DNA from: Streptomyces xylophagus
GTDB lineage: Bacteria > Actinomycetota > Actinomycetes > Streptomycetales > Streptomycetaceae
Direction of reading: 5' to 3'
DNA: 64,000 nt
Assembly: GCF_000716435.1 (NCBI RefSeq)
Contig: NZ_JNWO01000023.1
Coordinates: 1 to 64,000 of the forward strand
The stretch's first letter is position 1. Every line of letters starts with the position of its first letter. A program made the translations under genes and the position numbers. Under the pieces are notes generated by a model, which ran no database searches, was not told the origin of the DNA, and worked only from the letters and a program-made list of their open reading frames with translations. Positions 54,417 through 64,000 of this stretch are shown here, piece after piece.

Positions 54417-55258
54417 GTCCGCAGTTCGCCGCCGCCTACTCCACCTCCACCGGCGAGGCCTTCCAGTTCTGGGTCCTCGGCACGGTCGCGGTGATCGGCG
54501 CCCTGTCCACCGTCCTCATGAGGAGGGCCGTGCACAGTGCCCTCTCCCTCGCCGGGACCATGATCGTCCTGGCGGTCTTCTACCTCGCCAACGGCGCCTA
54601 CTTCCTGGGCATCGTGCAGATCGTCGTCTACACCGGCGCGATCATGATGCTGTTCCTGTTCGTGGTGATGCTGGTCGGCGTCACGGCGGCGGACTCCCTG
54701 ACGGAGACCATCAAGGGCCAGCGCTGGCTGGCCCTTCTCTGTGGGCTCGGCTTCGGCATCCTGCTGTTCGCGGGCATCGGCAACGCCTCCCTCAGCCAGT
54801 TCGACGGCCTGGCCACGGCCAACGCGAACGGCAACGTGGAGGGCCTGGCCACCCTCATCTTCACCAAGTACGTCTTCGCCTTCGAGATCACCGGCGCCCT
54901 GCTGATCACGGCCGCCGTCGGCGCCATGGTGCTCACCCACCGCGAGCGCACCGAGCGGCCCAAGACCCAGCGCGAGCTGTCCGAACAGCGCGTCCGCGAG
55001 GGCAAGCACGTCCCGCCGCTCCCGGCGCCCGGTGTCTACGCCCGACACAACGCGGTGGACGTCCAGGGCCTGTTGCCCGACGGCACCCCGTCCGAGCTCA
55101 CGGTGAGCAAGACGCTCCGCGACCGCGGCCAGATCCGTGACGTGTCCAGCGAGGCGCTCAACGACCTGCGGGCCCTGGAGCAGCGCGCCGAGGAGCGCCT
55201 GGAGCGGACCGAGATCGAGCCGGCGAACCTCCAGCGGACCGAGGAGGCGTCGAAGTGA
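54413..55258 (+). CDS. nuoJ: NADH-quinone oxidoreductase subunit J
   Basis: This 281-residue subunit has five membrane helices, with the conserved [20 protein letters not shown] in the helix that carries the pi-bulge of complex I. A long hydrophilic C-terminal extension (about 185-281), much longer than E. coli NuoJ, is rich in Arg and Glu. It overlaps nuoI and nuoK by four bases. Confidence 0.95.
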   Translation: MSPQFAAAYSTSTGEAFQFWVLGTVAVIGALSTVLMRRAVHSALSLAGTMIVLAVFYLANGAYFLGIVQIVVYTGAIMMLFLFVVMLVGVTAADSLTETIKGQRWLALLCGLGFGILLFAGIGNASLSQFDGLATANANGNVEGLATLIFTKYVFAFEITGALLITAAVGAMVLTHRERTERPKTQRELSEQRVREGKHVPPLPAPGVYARHNAVDVQGLLPDGTPSELTVSKTLRDRGQIRDVSSEALNDLRALEQRAEERLERTEIEPANLQRTEEASK

Positions 55259-55554
55259 ACCCCGTCAACTACCTCTATCTCTCCGCCCTGTTGTTCACGA
55301 TCGGCGCCACCGGCGTGCTGATCAGGCGGAACGCGATCGTCGTCTTCATGTGCATCGAGCTGATGCTCAACGCCTGCAACCTCGCGTTCGTCACCTTCTC
55401 CCGGATGCACGGCAATCTCGACGGCCAGGTCATCGCCTTCTTCACGATGGTCGTCGCCGCCGCGGAGGTCGTGGTCGGGCTCGCGATCATCGTGTCGCTG
55501 TTCCGTTCCCGCCACTCGGCCTCGGTCGACGACGCCAGCCTGATGAAGCTCTGA
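55255..55554 (+). CDS. nuoK: NADH-quinone oxidoreductase subunit K
   Basis: This 99-residue protein has three helices and the conserved Glu in [13 protein letters not shown] and a second in [11 protein letters not shown]. Both lie on the proton path. The GTG start overlaps the nuoJ stop. Confidence 0.96.
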   Translation: MNPVNYLYLSALLFTIGATGVLIRRNAIVVFMCIELMLNACNLAFVTFSRMHGNLDGQVIAFFTMVVAAAEVVVGLAIIVSLFRSRHSASVDDASLMKL

Positions 55555-55568
55555 GGGGTCGCTGAATC

Positions 55569-57464
55569 GTGGAGAACCTGATTGCGCTGCTGGTAGCGGC
55601 GCCTCTGCTCGGAGCGGTCGTACTGCTGTGCGGCGGTCGGCGGCTCGATGCCGTCGGCCACTGGATCGGCACAGCGCTGTCGTCCGCCTCCTTCGTGATC
55701 GGTGTCGTGCTCTTCACCGACCTGCTGGGGAAGAACGCCGAGCACCGGACGCTCATGCAGCACCTGTGGACCTGGGTCCCCGTCGAGGGCTTCCAGGCGG
55801 ACGTCACCTTCCGCCTCGACCAGCTGTCGATGACCTTCGTCCTGCTGATCACCGGTGTCGGCTCGCTGATCCACCTGTACTCGGTCGGGTACATGGAGCA
55901 CGACGAGCGCCGCCGCCGCTTCTTCGGCTATCTGAACCTGTTCCTCGCGGCGATGCTGATCCTCGTCCTCGCCGACAACTACCTGCTGCTGTACGTCGGT
56001 TGGGAGGGCGTCGGTCTCGCCTCCTACCTGCTGATCGGCTTCTGGCAGCACAAGCCCAGCGCGGCGACCGCCGCGAAGAAGGCCTTCCTGGTCAACCGGG
56101 TCGGCGACATGGGCCTGTCGATCGCCATCATGCTGATGTTCACGACGTTCGGGACCTTCGCCTTCGGCCCGGTCCTCAGCCACGTCGGTGACGCCTCCGA
56201 GGGCAAGCTCACGGGCATCGCCCTGATGCTGCTGCTCGCCGCCTGCGGCAAGTCCGCCCAGGTGCCGCTGCAGTCCTGGCTCGGCGACGCGATGGAGGGC
56301 CCGACCCCGGTCTCGGCCCTCATCCACGCGGCGACCATGGTGACCGCGGGCGTGTACCTGATCGTCCGCTCCGGAGCGATCTTCAACGCGGCGCCGGACG
56401 CGCAACTCGTCGTCACCGTCGTCGGTGCCGTCACGCTCCTCTTCGGTGCGATCGTCGGTTGCGCGAAGGACGACATCAAGAAGGCCCTCGCGGGCTCGAC
56501 CATGTCGCAGATCGGCTACATGGTGCTCGCCGCGGGCCTCGGCCCCATCGGCTACGTCTTCGCGATCATGCACCTGGTGACGCACGGCTTCTTCAAGGCC
56601 GGGCTCTTCCTCGGCGCCGGCTCCGTCATGCACGGCATGAACGACGAGGTCGACATGAGGAAGTACGGCGGCCTCAGGAAGTACATGCCGGTCACCTTCA
56701 TCACCTTCGGCCTCGGCTACCTCGCCATCATCGGCTTCCCGGGCCTGTCCGGCTTCTTCTCCAAGGACAAGATCATCGAGGCGGCCTTCGCCAAGGGCGG
56801 CACCGAGGGCTGGATCCTCGGCGGCGCGGCCCTGCTGGGCGCGGCCATCACGGCGTTCTACATGACGCGCGTGATGCTGATGACCTTCTTCGGCGAGAAG
56901 CGCTGGCAGCCCGACGAGAACGGCCACGAGCCGCACCCGCACGAGTCCCCGAGGACGATGACGATCCCGATGATCGTGCTGGCCTTCGGATCGGTCTTCG
57001 CCGGCGGCATCTTCGGCATCGGCGACCGCTTCCTGCACTGGCTGGAGCCCATCACCGGCCACGAGGAGGGCAACTCCCCGGTCAGCGCCCTGACGGTCAC
57101 CCTGGCCACCATGGTGGTGCTCGTCGTCGGCGTCGGGATCGCCTGGGCGCAGTACGGCCGCCGCCCGGTCCCGGCCGTCGCCCCGCGCGGCTCACTGCTC
57201 ACCCGGGCCGCCCGCCGCGACCTCCTCCAGGACGACTTCAACCACGTCGTCCTGGTGCGCGGCGGCGAGCACCTCACCCGCTCCCTGGTCTACGTCGACC
57301 ACACCCTGGTCGACGGCGTCGTCAACGGCACGGCGGCCTCCATGGGCGGCCTCTCCGGAAGGCTGCGCAAGCTGCAGAACGGCTACGCGCGGTCGTACGC
57401 GGTCTCGATGTTCGGCGGTGCGGCCATCCTCGTCGCCGCGACCCTGCTGATGAGGGCGGTCTGA
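55569..57464 (+). CDS. nuoL: NADH-quinone oxidoreductase subunit L
   Basis: This 631-residue antiporter-like subunit has about 16 helices with the catalytic Glu region [20 protein letters not shown] and [15 protein letters not shown]. The C-terminal part contains the long lateral helix and a final anchor helix. It starts with GTG 14 bp after nuoK. Confidence 0.96.
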   Translation: MENLIALLVAAPLLGAVVLLCGGRRLDAVGHWIGTALSSASFVIGVVLFTDLLGKNAEHRTLMQHLWTWVPVEGFQADVTFRLDQLSMTFVLLITGVGSLIHLYSVGYMEHDERRRRFFGYLNLFLAAMLILVLADNYLLLYVGWEGVGLASYLLIGFWQHKPSAATAAKKAFLVNRVGDMGLSIAIMLMFTTFGTFAFGPVLSHVGDASEGKLTGIALMLLLAACGKSAQVPLQSWLGDAMEGPTPVSALIHAATMVTAGVYLIVRSGAIFNAAPDAQLVVTVVGAVTLLFGAIVGCAKDDIKKALAGSTMSQIGYMVLAAGLGPIGYVFAIMHLVTHGFFKAGLFLGAGSVMHGMNDEVDMRKYGGLRKYMPVTFITFGLGYLAIIGFPGLSGFFSKDKIIEAAFAKGGTEGWILGGAALLGAAITAFYMTRVMLMTFFGEKRWQPDENGHEPHPHESPRTMTIPMIVLAFGSVFAGGIFGIGDRFLHWLEPITGHEEGNSPVSALTVTLATMVVLVVGVGIAWAQYGRRPVPAVAPRGSLLTRAARRDLLQDDFNHVVLVRGGEHLTRSLVYVDHTLVDGVVNGTAASMGGLSGRLRKLQNGYARSYAVSMFGGAAILVAATLLMRAV

Positions 57465-57469
57465 TACCG

Positions 57470-59041
57470 ATGTCCTTTCCCCTCCTGACAGCGACGGCGG
57501 CGCTCCCGGCCCTCGGGGCGGTCGCCACGGCCGCCGTCCCGGCCGCCCGGCGCACCGCCGCGAAATGGCTGGCGCTGTTCGTCTCGCTGGCGACGCTCGC
57601 GCTGGGCATCGTCGTCCTGGTGCGGTTCGACCCGGGCGGCGACCGCTATCAACTCACCGAGTCCCACGCCTGGATCGCCGACTTCGGGGTCCGCTACGAG
57701 CTGGGTGTGGACGGCATCGCGGTCGCGCTCATCGCGCTCACCGCCCTGCTGATCCCGTTCATCATCCTCGCGGGCTGGCACGACGCCGACCCCCTGGAGA
57801 CGGGCAACAAGCGCTGGCGGCCCACCCAGGGCTTCTTCGCCCTCATCCTTGCGGTGGAGGCGATGGTGATCATCTCCTTCGAGGCCACCGACGTCTTCCT
57901 CTTCTACATCTTCTTCGAAGCCATGCTGATCCCGATGTACTTCCTCATCGGCGGCTTCGGGGACAGCGCGCACGAGCACGGCGACGAGGCGGCGGCCACC
58001 CAACGGTCGTACGCAGCCGTCAAGTTCCTGCTCTACAACCTGGTCGGCGGGCTCATCATGCTGGCGGCCGTGATCGGCCTCTACGTAGTGGCCGGGAACT
58101 TCTCGCTCGCGGAGATCGCGCAGGCACGGGCCAACGGTTCGCTGCACATGGCGACCAACACCGAACGCTGGCTGTTCCTGGGCTTCTTCTTCGCCTTCGC
58201 GGTGAAGGCGCCCCTGTGGCCGCTGCACACCTGGCTGCCCAACGCGATGGGCGAGGCGACCGCACCGGTCGCCGTGCTGATCACGGCGGTCGTCGACAAG
58301 GTGGGCACGTTCGCGATGCTCCGTTTCTGCCTCCAGCTGTTCCCGGAGGCGAGCAAGTGGGCGACGCCCGTCATCCTGGTCCTCGCCCTGATCAGCATCA
58401 TCTACGGGGCGTTGCTCGCGGTCGGGCAGCGGGACATCAAGCGGTTGGTGGCGTACGCGTCGATCTCGCACTTCGGGTTCATCGTGCTGGGCATCTTCGC
58501 GATGACCAGCCAGGGCCAGTCCGGCGCGACGCTCTACATGGTCAACCACGGTATTTCCACGGCCGCGTTGATGCTGGTCGCCGGCTTCCTGATCTCGCGG
58601 CGCGGCTCGCGTCTGATCGCCGACTACGGAGGGGTGCAGAAAGTGGCCCCGGTGCTTGCGGGCACCTTCCTGATCGGCAGCCTCGCGACCCTGTCGCTGC
58701 CGGGGCTCGCGCCCTTCGTGAGTGAATTCCTGGTCCTGGTCGGCACGTTCACGCGCTACCCGGCCATCGGGATCATCGCCACCTTCGGCATCGTCCTGGC
58801 CGCGCTCTACACCCTCGTCCTCTACCAGCGGACGATGACCGGCCCGGTGAAGCCCGAGGTCGCCGCGATGCCGGACCTGCGACCGCGTGAACTCCTGGTC
58901 GTCGCCCCGCTGATCGTGCTGTTGATCTTCCTGGGCGTCTACCCGAAGCCTGTCACGGACATCGTGAACCCGGCGGTCAAACAGACCATGTCCGACGTAC
59001 ACAAGAAGGATCCCAAGCCCTCGGTGGAGGCGGCCAAGTGA
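57470..59041 (+). CDS. nuoM: NADH-quinone oxidoreductase subunit M
   Basis: This 523-residue antiporter-like subunit has 14 helices, with IFFEAMLIPMYFLIG and the Lys-containing WPLHTWLPNAMGEATAP characteristic of NuoM. The start is the ATG at 57470, five bases after the nuoL stop. It ends in a four-base overlap with nuoN. Confidence 0.96.
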   Translation: MSFPLLTATAALPALGAVATAAVPAARRTAAKWLALFVSLATLALGIVVLVRFDPGGDRYQLTESHAWIADFGVRYELGVDGIAVALIALTALLIPFIILAGWHDADPLETGNKRWRPTQGFFALILAVEAMVIISFEATDVFLFYIFFEAMLIPMYFLIGGFGDSAHEHGDEAAATQRSYAAVKFLLYNLVGGLIMLAAVIGLYVVAGNFSLAEIAQARANGSLHMATNTERWLFLGFFFAFAVKAPLWPLHTWLPNAMGEATAPVAVLITAVVDKVGTFAMLRFCLQLFPEASKWATPVILVLALISIIYGALLAVGQRDIKRLVAYASISHFGFIVLGIFAMTSQGQSGATLYMVNHGISTAALMLVAGFLISRRGSRLIADYGGVQKVAPVLAGTFLIGSLATLSLPGLAPFVSEFLVLVGTFTRYPAIGIIATFGIVLAALYTLVLYQRTMTGPVKPEVAAMPDLRPRELLVVAPLIVLLIFLGVYPKPVTDIVNPAVKQTMSDVHKKDPKPSVEAAK

Positions 59042-60696
59042 GCGCAACAGCCGTCCACAGCCTGTGGACAACGGCGGCCGGTGCGGCCGACCCGATCGCG
59101 AAGATCCCCGCACCGAAGATCGAGTACGCGCAATTGTCGCCCACCTTGATCATCCTCGGTGCGGCGCTCATCGGGGTGCTGGTCGAGGCGTTCGTCCCGC
59201 GCAAGTCCCGTTACTACGCCCAGGTGTTCGTGTCCGCCGTAGCGCTCTGTGCCGCCTTCGCGGCGGTCGTGGCGCTCGCGGCGGACGGGTACGGCACCAC
59301 CAAGGCGCACATCGCGGCGATGGGCGCGATCGCGGTCGACGGACCTGCCCTGTTCCTCCAGGGCGTGATCCTGCTGTCCGGACTGGTCGGCCTGTTCACC
59401 TTCGCGGAGCGGCGGCTCGACCCCGAGGCGCACGGCAACCGGGTCGACTCCTTCGCCGCGCAGGGCGCGTCCGTGCCGGGCAGCGACAGCGAGAAGGCCG
59501 CGGTCAAGGCCGGGTTCACCACCACGGAGGTGTTCCCGCTCCTGCTCTTCGCGGTCGCCGGCATGCTCGTCTTCCCGTCCGCCAACGACCTGTTGACCCT
59601 GTTCGTGGCCCTGGAAGTCTTCTCGCTCCCGCTCTACCTGCTGTGCGCCCTGGCCCGCCGCAAGCGGCTCCTGTCGCAGGAGGCCGCGGTCAAGTACTTC
59701 CTCCTGGGCGCCTTCGCCTCCGCGTTCACCCTGTTCGGCATCGCACTGCTCTACGGCTACTCGGGCTCGATGTCGTACGCCACGATCGCGCAGGTCGTCG
59801 ACGGCTCGATCACCAACATCAACCCGGCCCTCGCCGACACCATGGGCAACGACGCGCTGCTGCTCATCGGCGGCGCGATGATCGTCATGGGCCTGCTCTT
59901 CAAGGTGGGCGCGGTCCCGTTCCACATGTGGACGCCCGACGTCTACCAGGGCGCGCCCACCCCGGTCACCGGCTTCATGGCCGCCGCGACCAAGGTGGCC
60001 GCCTTCGGAGCACTGCTCCGGCTGCTCTACGTGGTGCTGCCGGGCCTGCGCTGGGACTGGCGGCCCGTCATGTGGGGCGTGGCGATCATCACCATGCTGG
60101 GCGGCGCGATCGTCGCGATCACCCAGACCGACATCAAGCGGCTCCTGGCGTACTCGTCGATCGCGCACGCGGGCTTCATCCTCGCGGGTGTCATCGCGAC
60201 CACCCGGGACGGCGTCTCGTCCGTCCTCTTCTACCTGGGCGCCTACTCGTTCGTGACGATCGGCGCCTTCGCGGTCGTCACCCTCGTACGGGACGCGGGC
60301 GGCGAGGCGACGCACCTGTCGAAGTGGGCGGGGCTCGGGCGGAGGTCGCCGCTGGTCGCGGCCGTGTTCGCGGTGTTCCTGCTGTCCTTCGCGGGCATTC
60401 CGCTGACGGCCGGCTTCGCGGGGAAGTTCGCCGTGTTCAAGGCGGCGGCGGCCGGCGGCGCGGCCCCGCTGGTCGTGGTCGGTGTGCTCTCCTCCGCCAT
60501 CGCGGCGTTCTTCTACATCCGCGTGATCGTGCTCATGTTCTTCAGCGAGCCGAGGCCCGACGGCCCCACCGTCGCGGTCCCCTCCCCGCTGACCATGGCG
60601 ACGATCGGGGTGGCCGTCGCGGCCACGCTCGTCCTCGGTGTGGCCCCGCAGTACTTCCTGGACCTGGCGAACCAGGCGGGAGTCTTCGTCCGCTGA
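59038..60696 (+). CDS. nuoN: NADH-quinone oxidoreductase subunit N
   Basis: This 552-residue, third antiporter-like subunit has 14 or more helices, including PFHMWTPDVYQGAPTPVTGF and ALEVFSLPLYLLCALARR. It is the last gene of the operon and is followed by a strong terminator at 60706. The spacer region (about 130-160) has an acidic insert of moderate length. Confidence 0.96.
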   Translation: MSATAVHSLWTTAAGAADPIAKIPAPKIEYAQLSPTLIILGAALIGVLVEAFVPRKSRYYAQVFVSAVALCAAFAAVVALAADGYGTTKAHIAAMGAIAVDGPALFLQGVILLSGLVGLFTFAERRLDPEAHGNRVDSFAAQGASVPGSDSEKAAVKAGFTTTEVFPLLLFAVAGMLVFPSANDLLTLFVALEVFSLPLYLLCALARRKRLLSQEAAVKYFLLGAFASAFTLFGIALLYGYSGSMSYATIAQVVDGSITNINPALADTMGNDALLLIGGAMIVMGLLFKVGAVPFHMWTPDVYQGAPTPVTGFMAAATKVAAFGALLRLLYVVLPGLRWDWRPVMWGVAIITMLGGAIVAITQTDIKRLLAYSSIAHAGFILAGVIATTRDGVSSVLFYLGAYSFVTIGAFAVVTLVRDAGGEATHLSKWAGLGRRSPLVAAVFAVFLLSFAGIPLTAGFAGKFAVFKAAAAGGAAPLVVVGVLSSAIAAFFYIRVIVLMFFSEPRPDGPTVAVPSPLTMATIGVAVAATLVLGVAPQYFLDLANQAGVFVR

Positions 60697-60705
60697 GCGC
60701 AGCGC

Positions 60706-60742
60706 GAAGGCCCCGGTTCCCTCGAAGGGAGCCGGGGCCTTC
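60706..60742. terminator. Terminator at the end of the nuo operon
   Basis: GAAGGCCCCGG..CCCT pairs with AGGG..CCGGGGCCTTC around a CGA loop, giving a stem of about 17 bp. It lies 10 bp after nuoN and before a convergent gene, so it may serve both strands. Confidence 0.85.
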
Positions 60743-60754
60743 ACGTATGCGCGG

Positions 60755-61327
60755 TCAGACCGTCGGGCAGACGACCTCGGGGTTCCACGCAGCGAACAGG
60801 CCCGCGGAGTTGGGCTTGTAGATCCAGGCGTGAAGGGTGAAGTAGCCGGGCAGCTGGCCACTCTGGAAGGTCTGCCCGAACAGCGTCGGCGCGGCCTGGC
60901 CCGTGTCCTTCACCACCCACTCCACCGCGACCAGCTTGCGCCCGTCGGTGAACTCGGAACCGTCCGCGTAGTCGCTCTTGAACCCGTCCGCGTACAGCAG
61001 GGCCGCCGGTTTCGCCGGATCGAGTGAGTCGATGTTCGCCGGGTTGACGTAGTGGTAGCCCATGCCGCCCTCGGTCGGGTCGGCGACACAGACGTCGGTG
61101 CGTGCGTAGCCGCCGCCCGCCGCGAAGCCCTCGTACCCGTACTTCGAGGTGGCCTGGTACGTCTTGCTGAGCGTGGTCCACACGGACGGGTCGGGGTCGG
61201 ACGCGGCGTGGGCCGGGGCGGCGGTCAGCGCGAAGGCCGCGGCCGTCGCCACCGCGACGGCGGCCTTGACGGCGCCCGGCAGGTGTCGGGAGGACGGGGG
61301 CCGAGGGGACAGTGGCCGAGGGGACAT
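60755..61327 (-). CDS. Secreted hypothetical protein
   Basis: This 190-residue protein has a Sec signal peptide (hydrophobic core about 20-38, AHA|A). The mature part of about 148 residues (YEGFAAGGGYARTDVCVADP, GYHYVNPANID, ending WNPEVVCPTV with two Cys likely in a disulphide) resembles a group of secreted actinobacterial proteins of unknown function. AAGGAG precedes the ATG. It is convergent with nuoN and divergent from recQ. Confidence 0.75.
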   Translation of the reverse strand: MSPRPLSPRPPSSRHLPGAVKAAVAVATAAAFALTAAPAHAASDPDPSVWTTLSKTYQATSKYGYEGFAAGGGYARTDVCVADPTEGGMGYHYVNPANIDSLDPAKPAALLYADGFKSDYADGSEFTDGRKLVAVEWVVKDTGQAAPTLFGQTFQSGQLPGYFTLHAWIYKPNSAGLFAAWNPEVVCPTV

Positions 61328-61573
61328 GGTGGGGCTCCTTGGACTTCGTGAGGCGTCCGCACACACGGCGCGCCGTCCGTTCGGTGGCGTGACGGACCTC
61401 CCCCGTCCCGCCCGAGCAGCATGTCCCGGCCGTATCGGTCGCGCCATGTGACGACAGCCATTCGACTGACCACACCCCGTCACCGTCACCAGCCTGTGGA
61501 TAACTCCGACGCTGTCAGCGCGGAGCCCTATCGTGGACGCAGTGGTCGAGGGACGACGTACGGGGGACGAGCG

Positions 61574-63637
<2,064 letters not shown>

Positions 63638-63718
63638 GGGTCGGGACCGGGACTGCGAGTGGGACGGGGGCGCAGGGAGCCGGTATTGCCCTCGCCCAGG
63701 GCCGTCAGCCCCGGACCC

Positions 63719-64000
63719 TCAGCTCAGGGCCGTGAGCCCTGGCGCGAACACGATCAGCAGGGGCAGCAAGGGGACCAGTGCCGCCACCGTCGTCGTCAGG
63801 GCGCGGCGTCGGCGGCCCAGCCTCGGGCGGGGGTCCAGGAGGCGGTCGACGCGTTCGCCGAGGAGGCGGTGGCTGGAGGCGCAGGAGAGGACGCCTCGGT
63901 GGTTGTTCAGCTCGATCAGTGCCAACGCCGTGGTCAGGTGGCCGCATTGGCGGGAGGCGGTGTCGTCGGCGGCCAACTCGACCAGGCGGTGGGTCTGGTC
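63719..64000 (-). CDS. M56-type (BlaR1-like) membrane peptidase, C-terminal part only
   Basis: The gene enters from beyond the right edge. The 93 visible codons read ELAADDTASRQCGHLTTALA, a Gly/Arg-rich segment RVDRLLDPRPRLGRRRR and a final membrane helix (VAALVPLLPLLIVFAPGL). The ADD..A segment lies downstream of the HExxH motif of M56/M48 proteases, which must be outside the window. Actinobacterial members usually pair with a BlaI/CopY-type repressor. Confidence 0.7.
   Translation of the reverse strand, partial: DQTHRLVELAADDTASRQCGHLTTALALIELNNHRGVLSCASSHRLLGERVDRLLDPRPRLGRRRRALTTTVAALVPLLPLLIVFAPGLTALS

Noticed and set aside
61494..61502. DnaA box TGTGGATAA upstream of recQ
   Set aside because: A single box without clustering or dnaA/dnaN context is not evidence of an origin.

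Overview
The window is high-GC actinobacterial chromosome and is almost certainly Streptomyces. Genes are dense, third positions are strongly GC, and GTG starts and ATGA/GTGA overlaps are common. There is an XRE/DUF5753-DUF397 pair, a futalosine-type menaquinone pathway, and a 14-gene nuo operon followed by recQ. From memory, the gene order resembles the S. coelicolor interval from about SCO4490 to SCO4577 (futalosine genes SCO4490-4494, 4506, 4550 and 4556, then nuo SCO4562-4575), but it looks compressed between mqnA and mqnC. This synteny was not computed.

Layout. 1-780 is a large imperfect inverted repeat with a G-quadruplex motif. 781-9645 holds small regulatory and transport units: an ECF sigma factor with a membrane partner, XRE/DUF397, a quinone-oxidoreductase/ArsR pair sharing a 50-bp palindrome, a cytosine-type permease, an EamA exporter and a LysR regulator. 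9722-15797 is the first menaquinone block (UbiD-like decarboxylase, MqnP prenyltransferase, UbiX-like protein, Lrp/AsnC regulator, mqnE, GNAT) with a divergent rhomboid protease. 15918-24443 carries a DUF4229 protein, a TetR regulator, a secreted C39-like peptidase with a lipoprotein, MaoC and acyl-CoA synthetase genes around a double operator, and a KstD-like flavoprotein. 24645-28126 is an accessory island: a WXG100-type cassette with a large putative toxin, an intact membrane protein that may be its immunity protein, a frameshifted second copy of that protein, and a methyltransferase relic. 28324-33762 carries a cold-shock gene, mqnA, a receptor Ser/Thr kinase, a prepilin-peptidase-like protein, mqnC and a stand-alone amidohydrolase composite domain. 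33834-39409 is a cell-surface block: a chitinase-like lipoprotein, a NodB deacetylase-GT2 fusion and a membrane acyltransferase. 39480-44023 contains menG, a PASTA protein, GNAT, menJ, a peptide deformylase lacking its catalytic core, and an NlpC/P60 hydrolase. 44769-60696 is nuoA-N, preceded by a near-perfect Rex operator. The window ends with a secreted protein, recQ and the C-terminal part of an M56 peptidase.

Functional picture. The core of the window makes menaquinone by the futalosine route (mqnA, mqnC, mqnE, the UbiD/UbiX/MqnP late steps, menG methylation, menJ tail reduction). It also encodes the main menaquinone-reducing enzyme, complex I. mqnB and mqnD are not here and must lie elsewhere if the pathway is complete. 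The most promising undescribed material is the 24.6-27.8 kb WXG-type cassette. Next come two proteins that look like conserved enzymes with the catalytic core removed (33349-33762 and 42560-43027).
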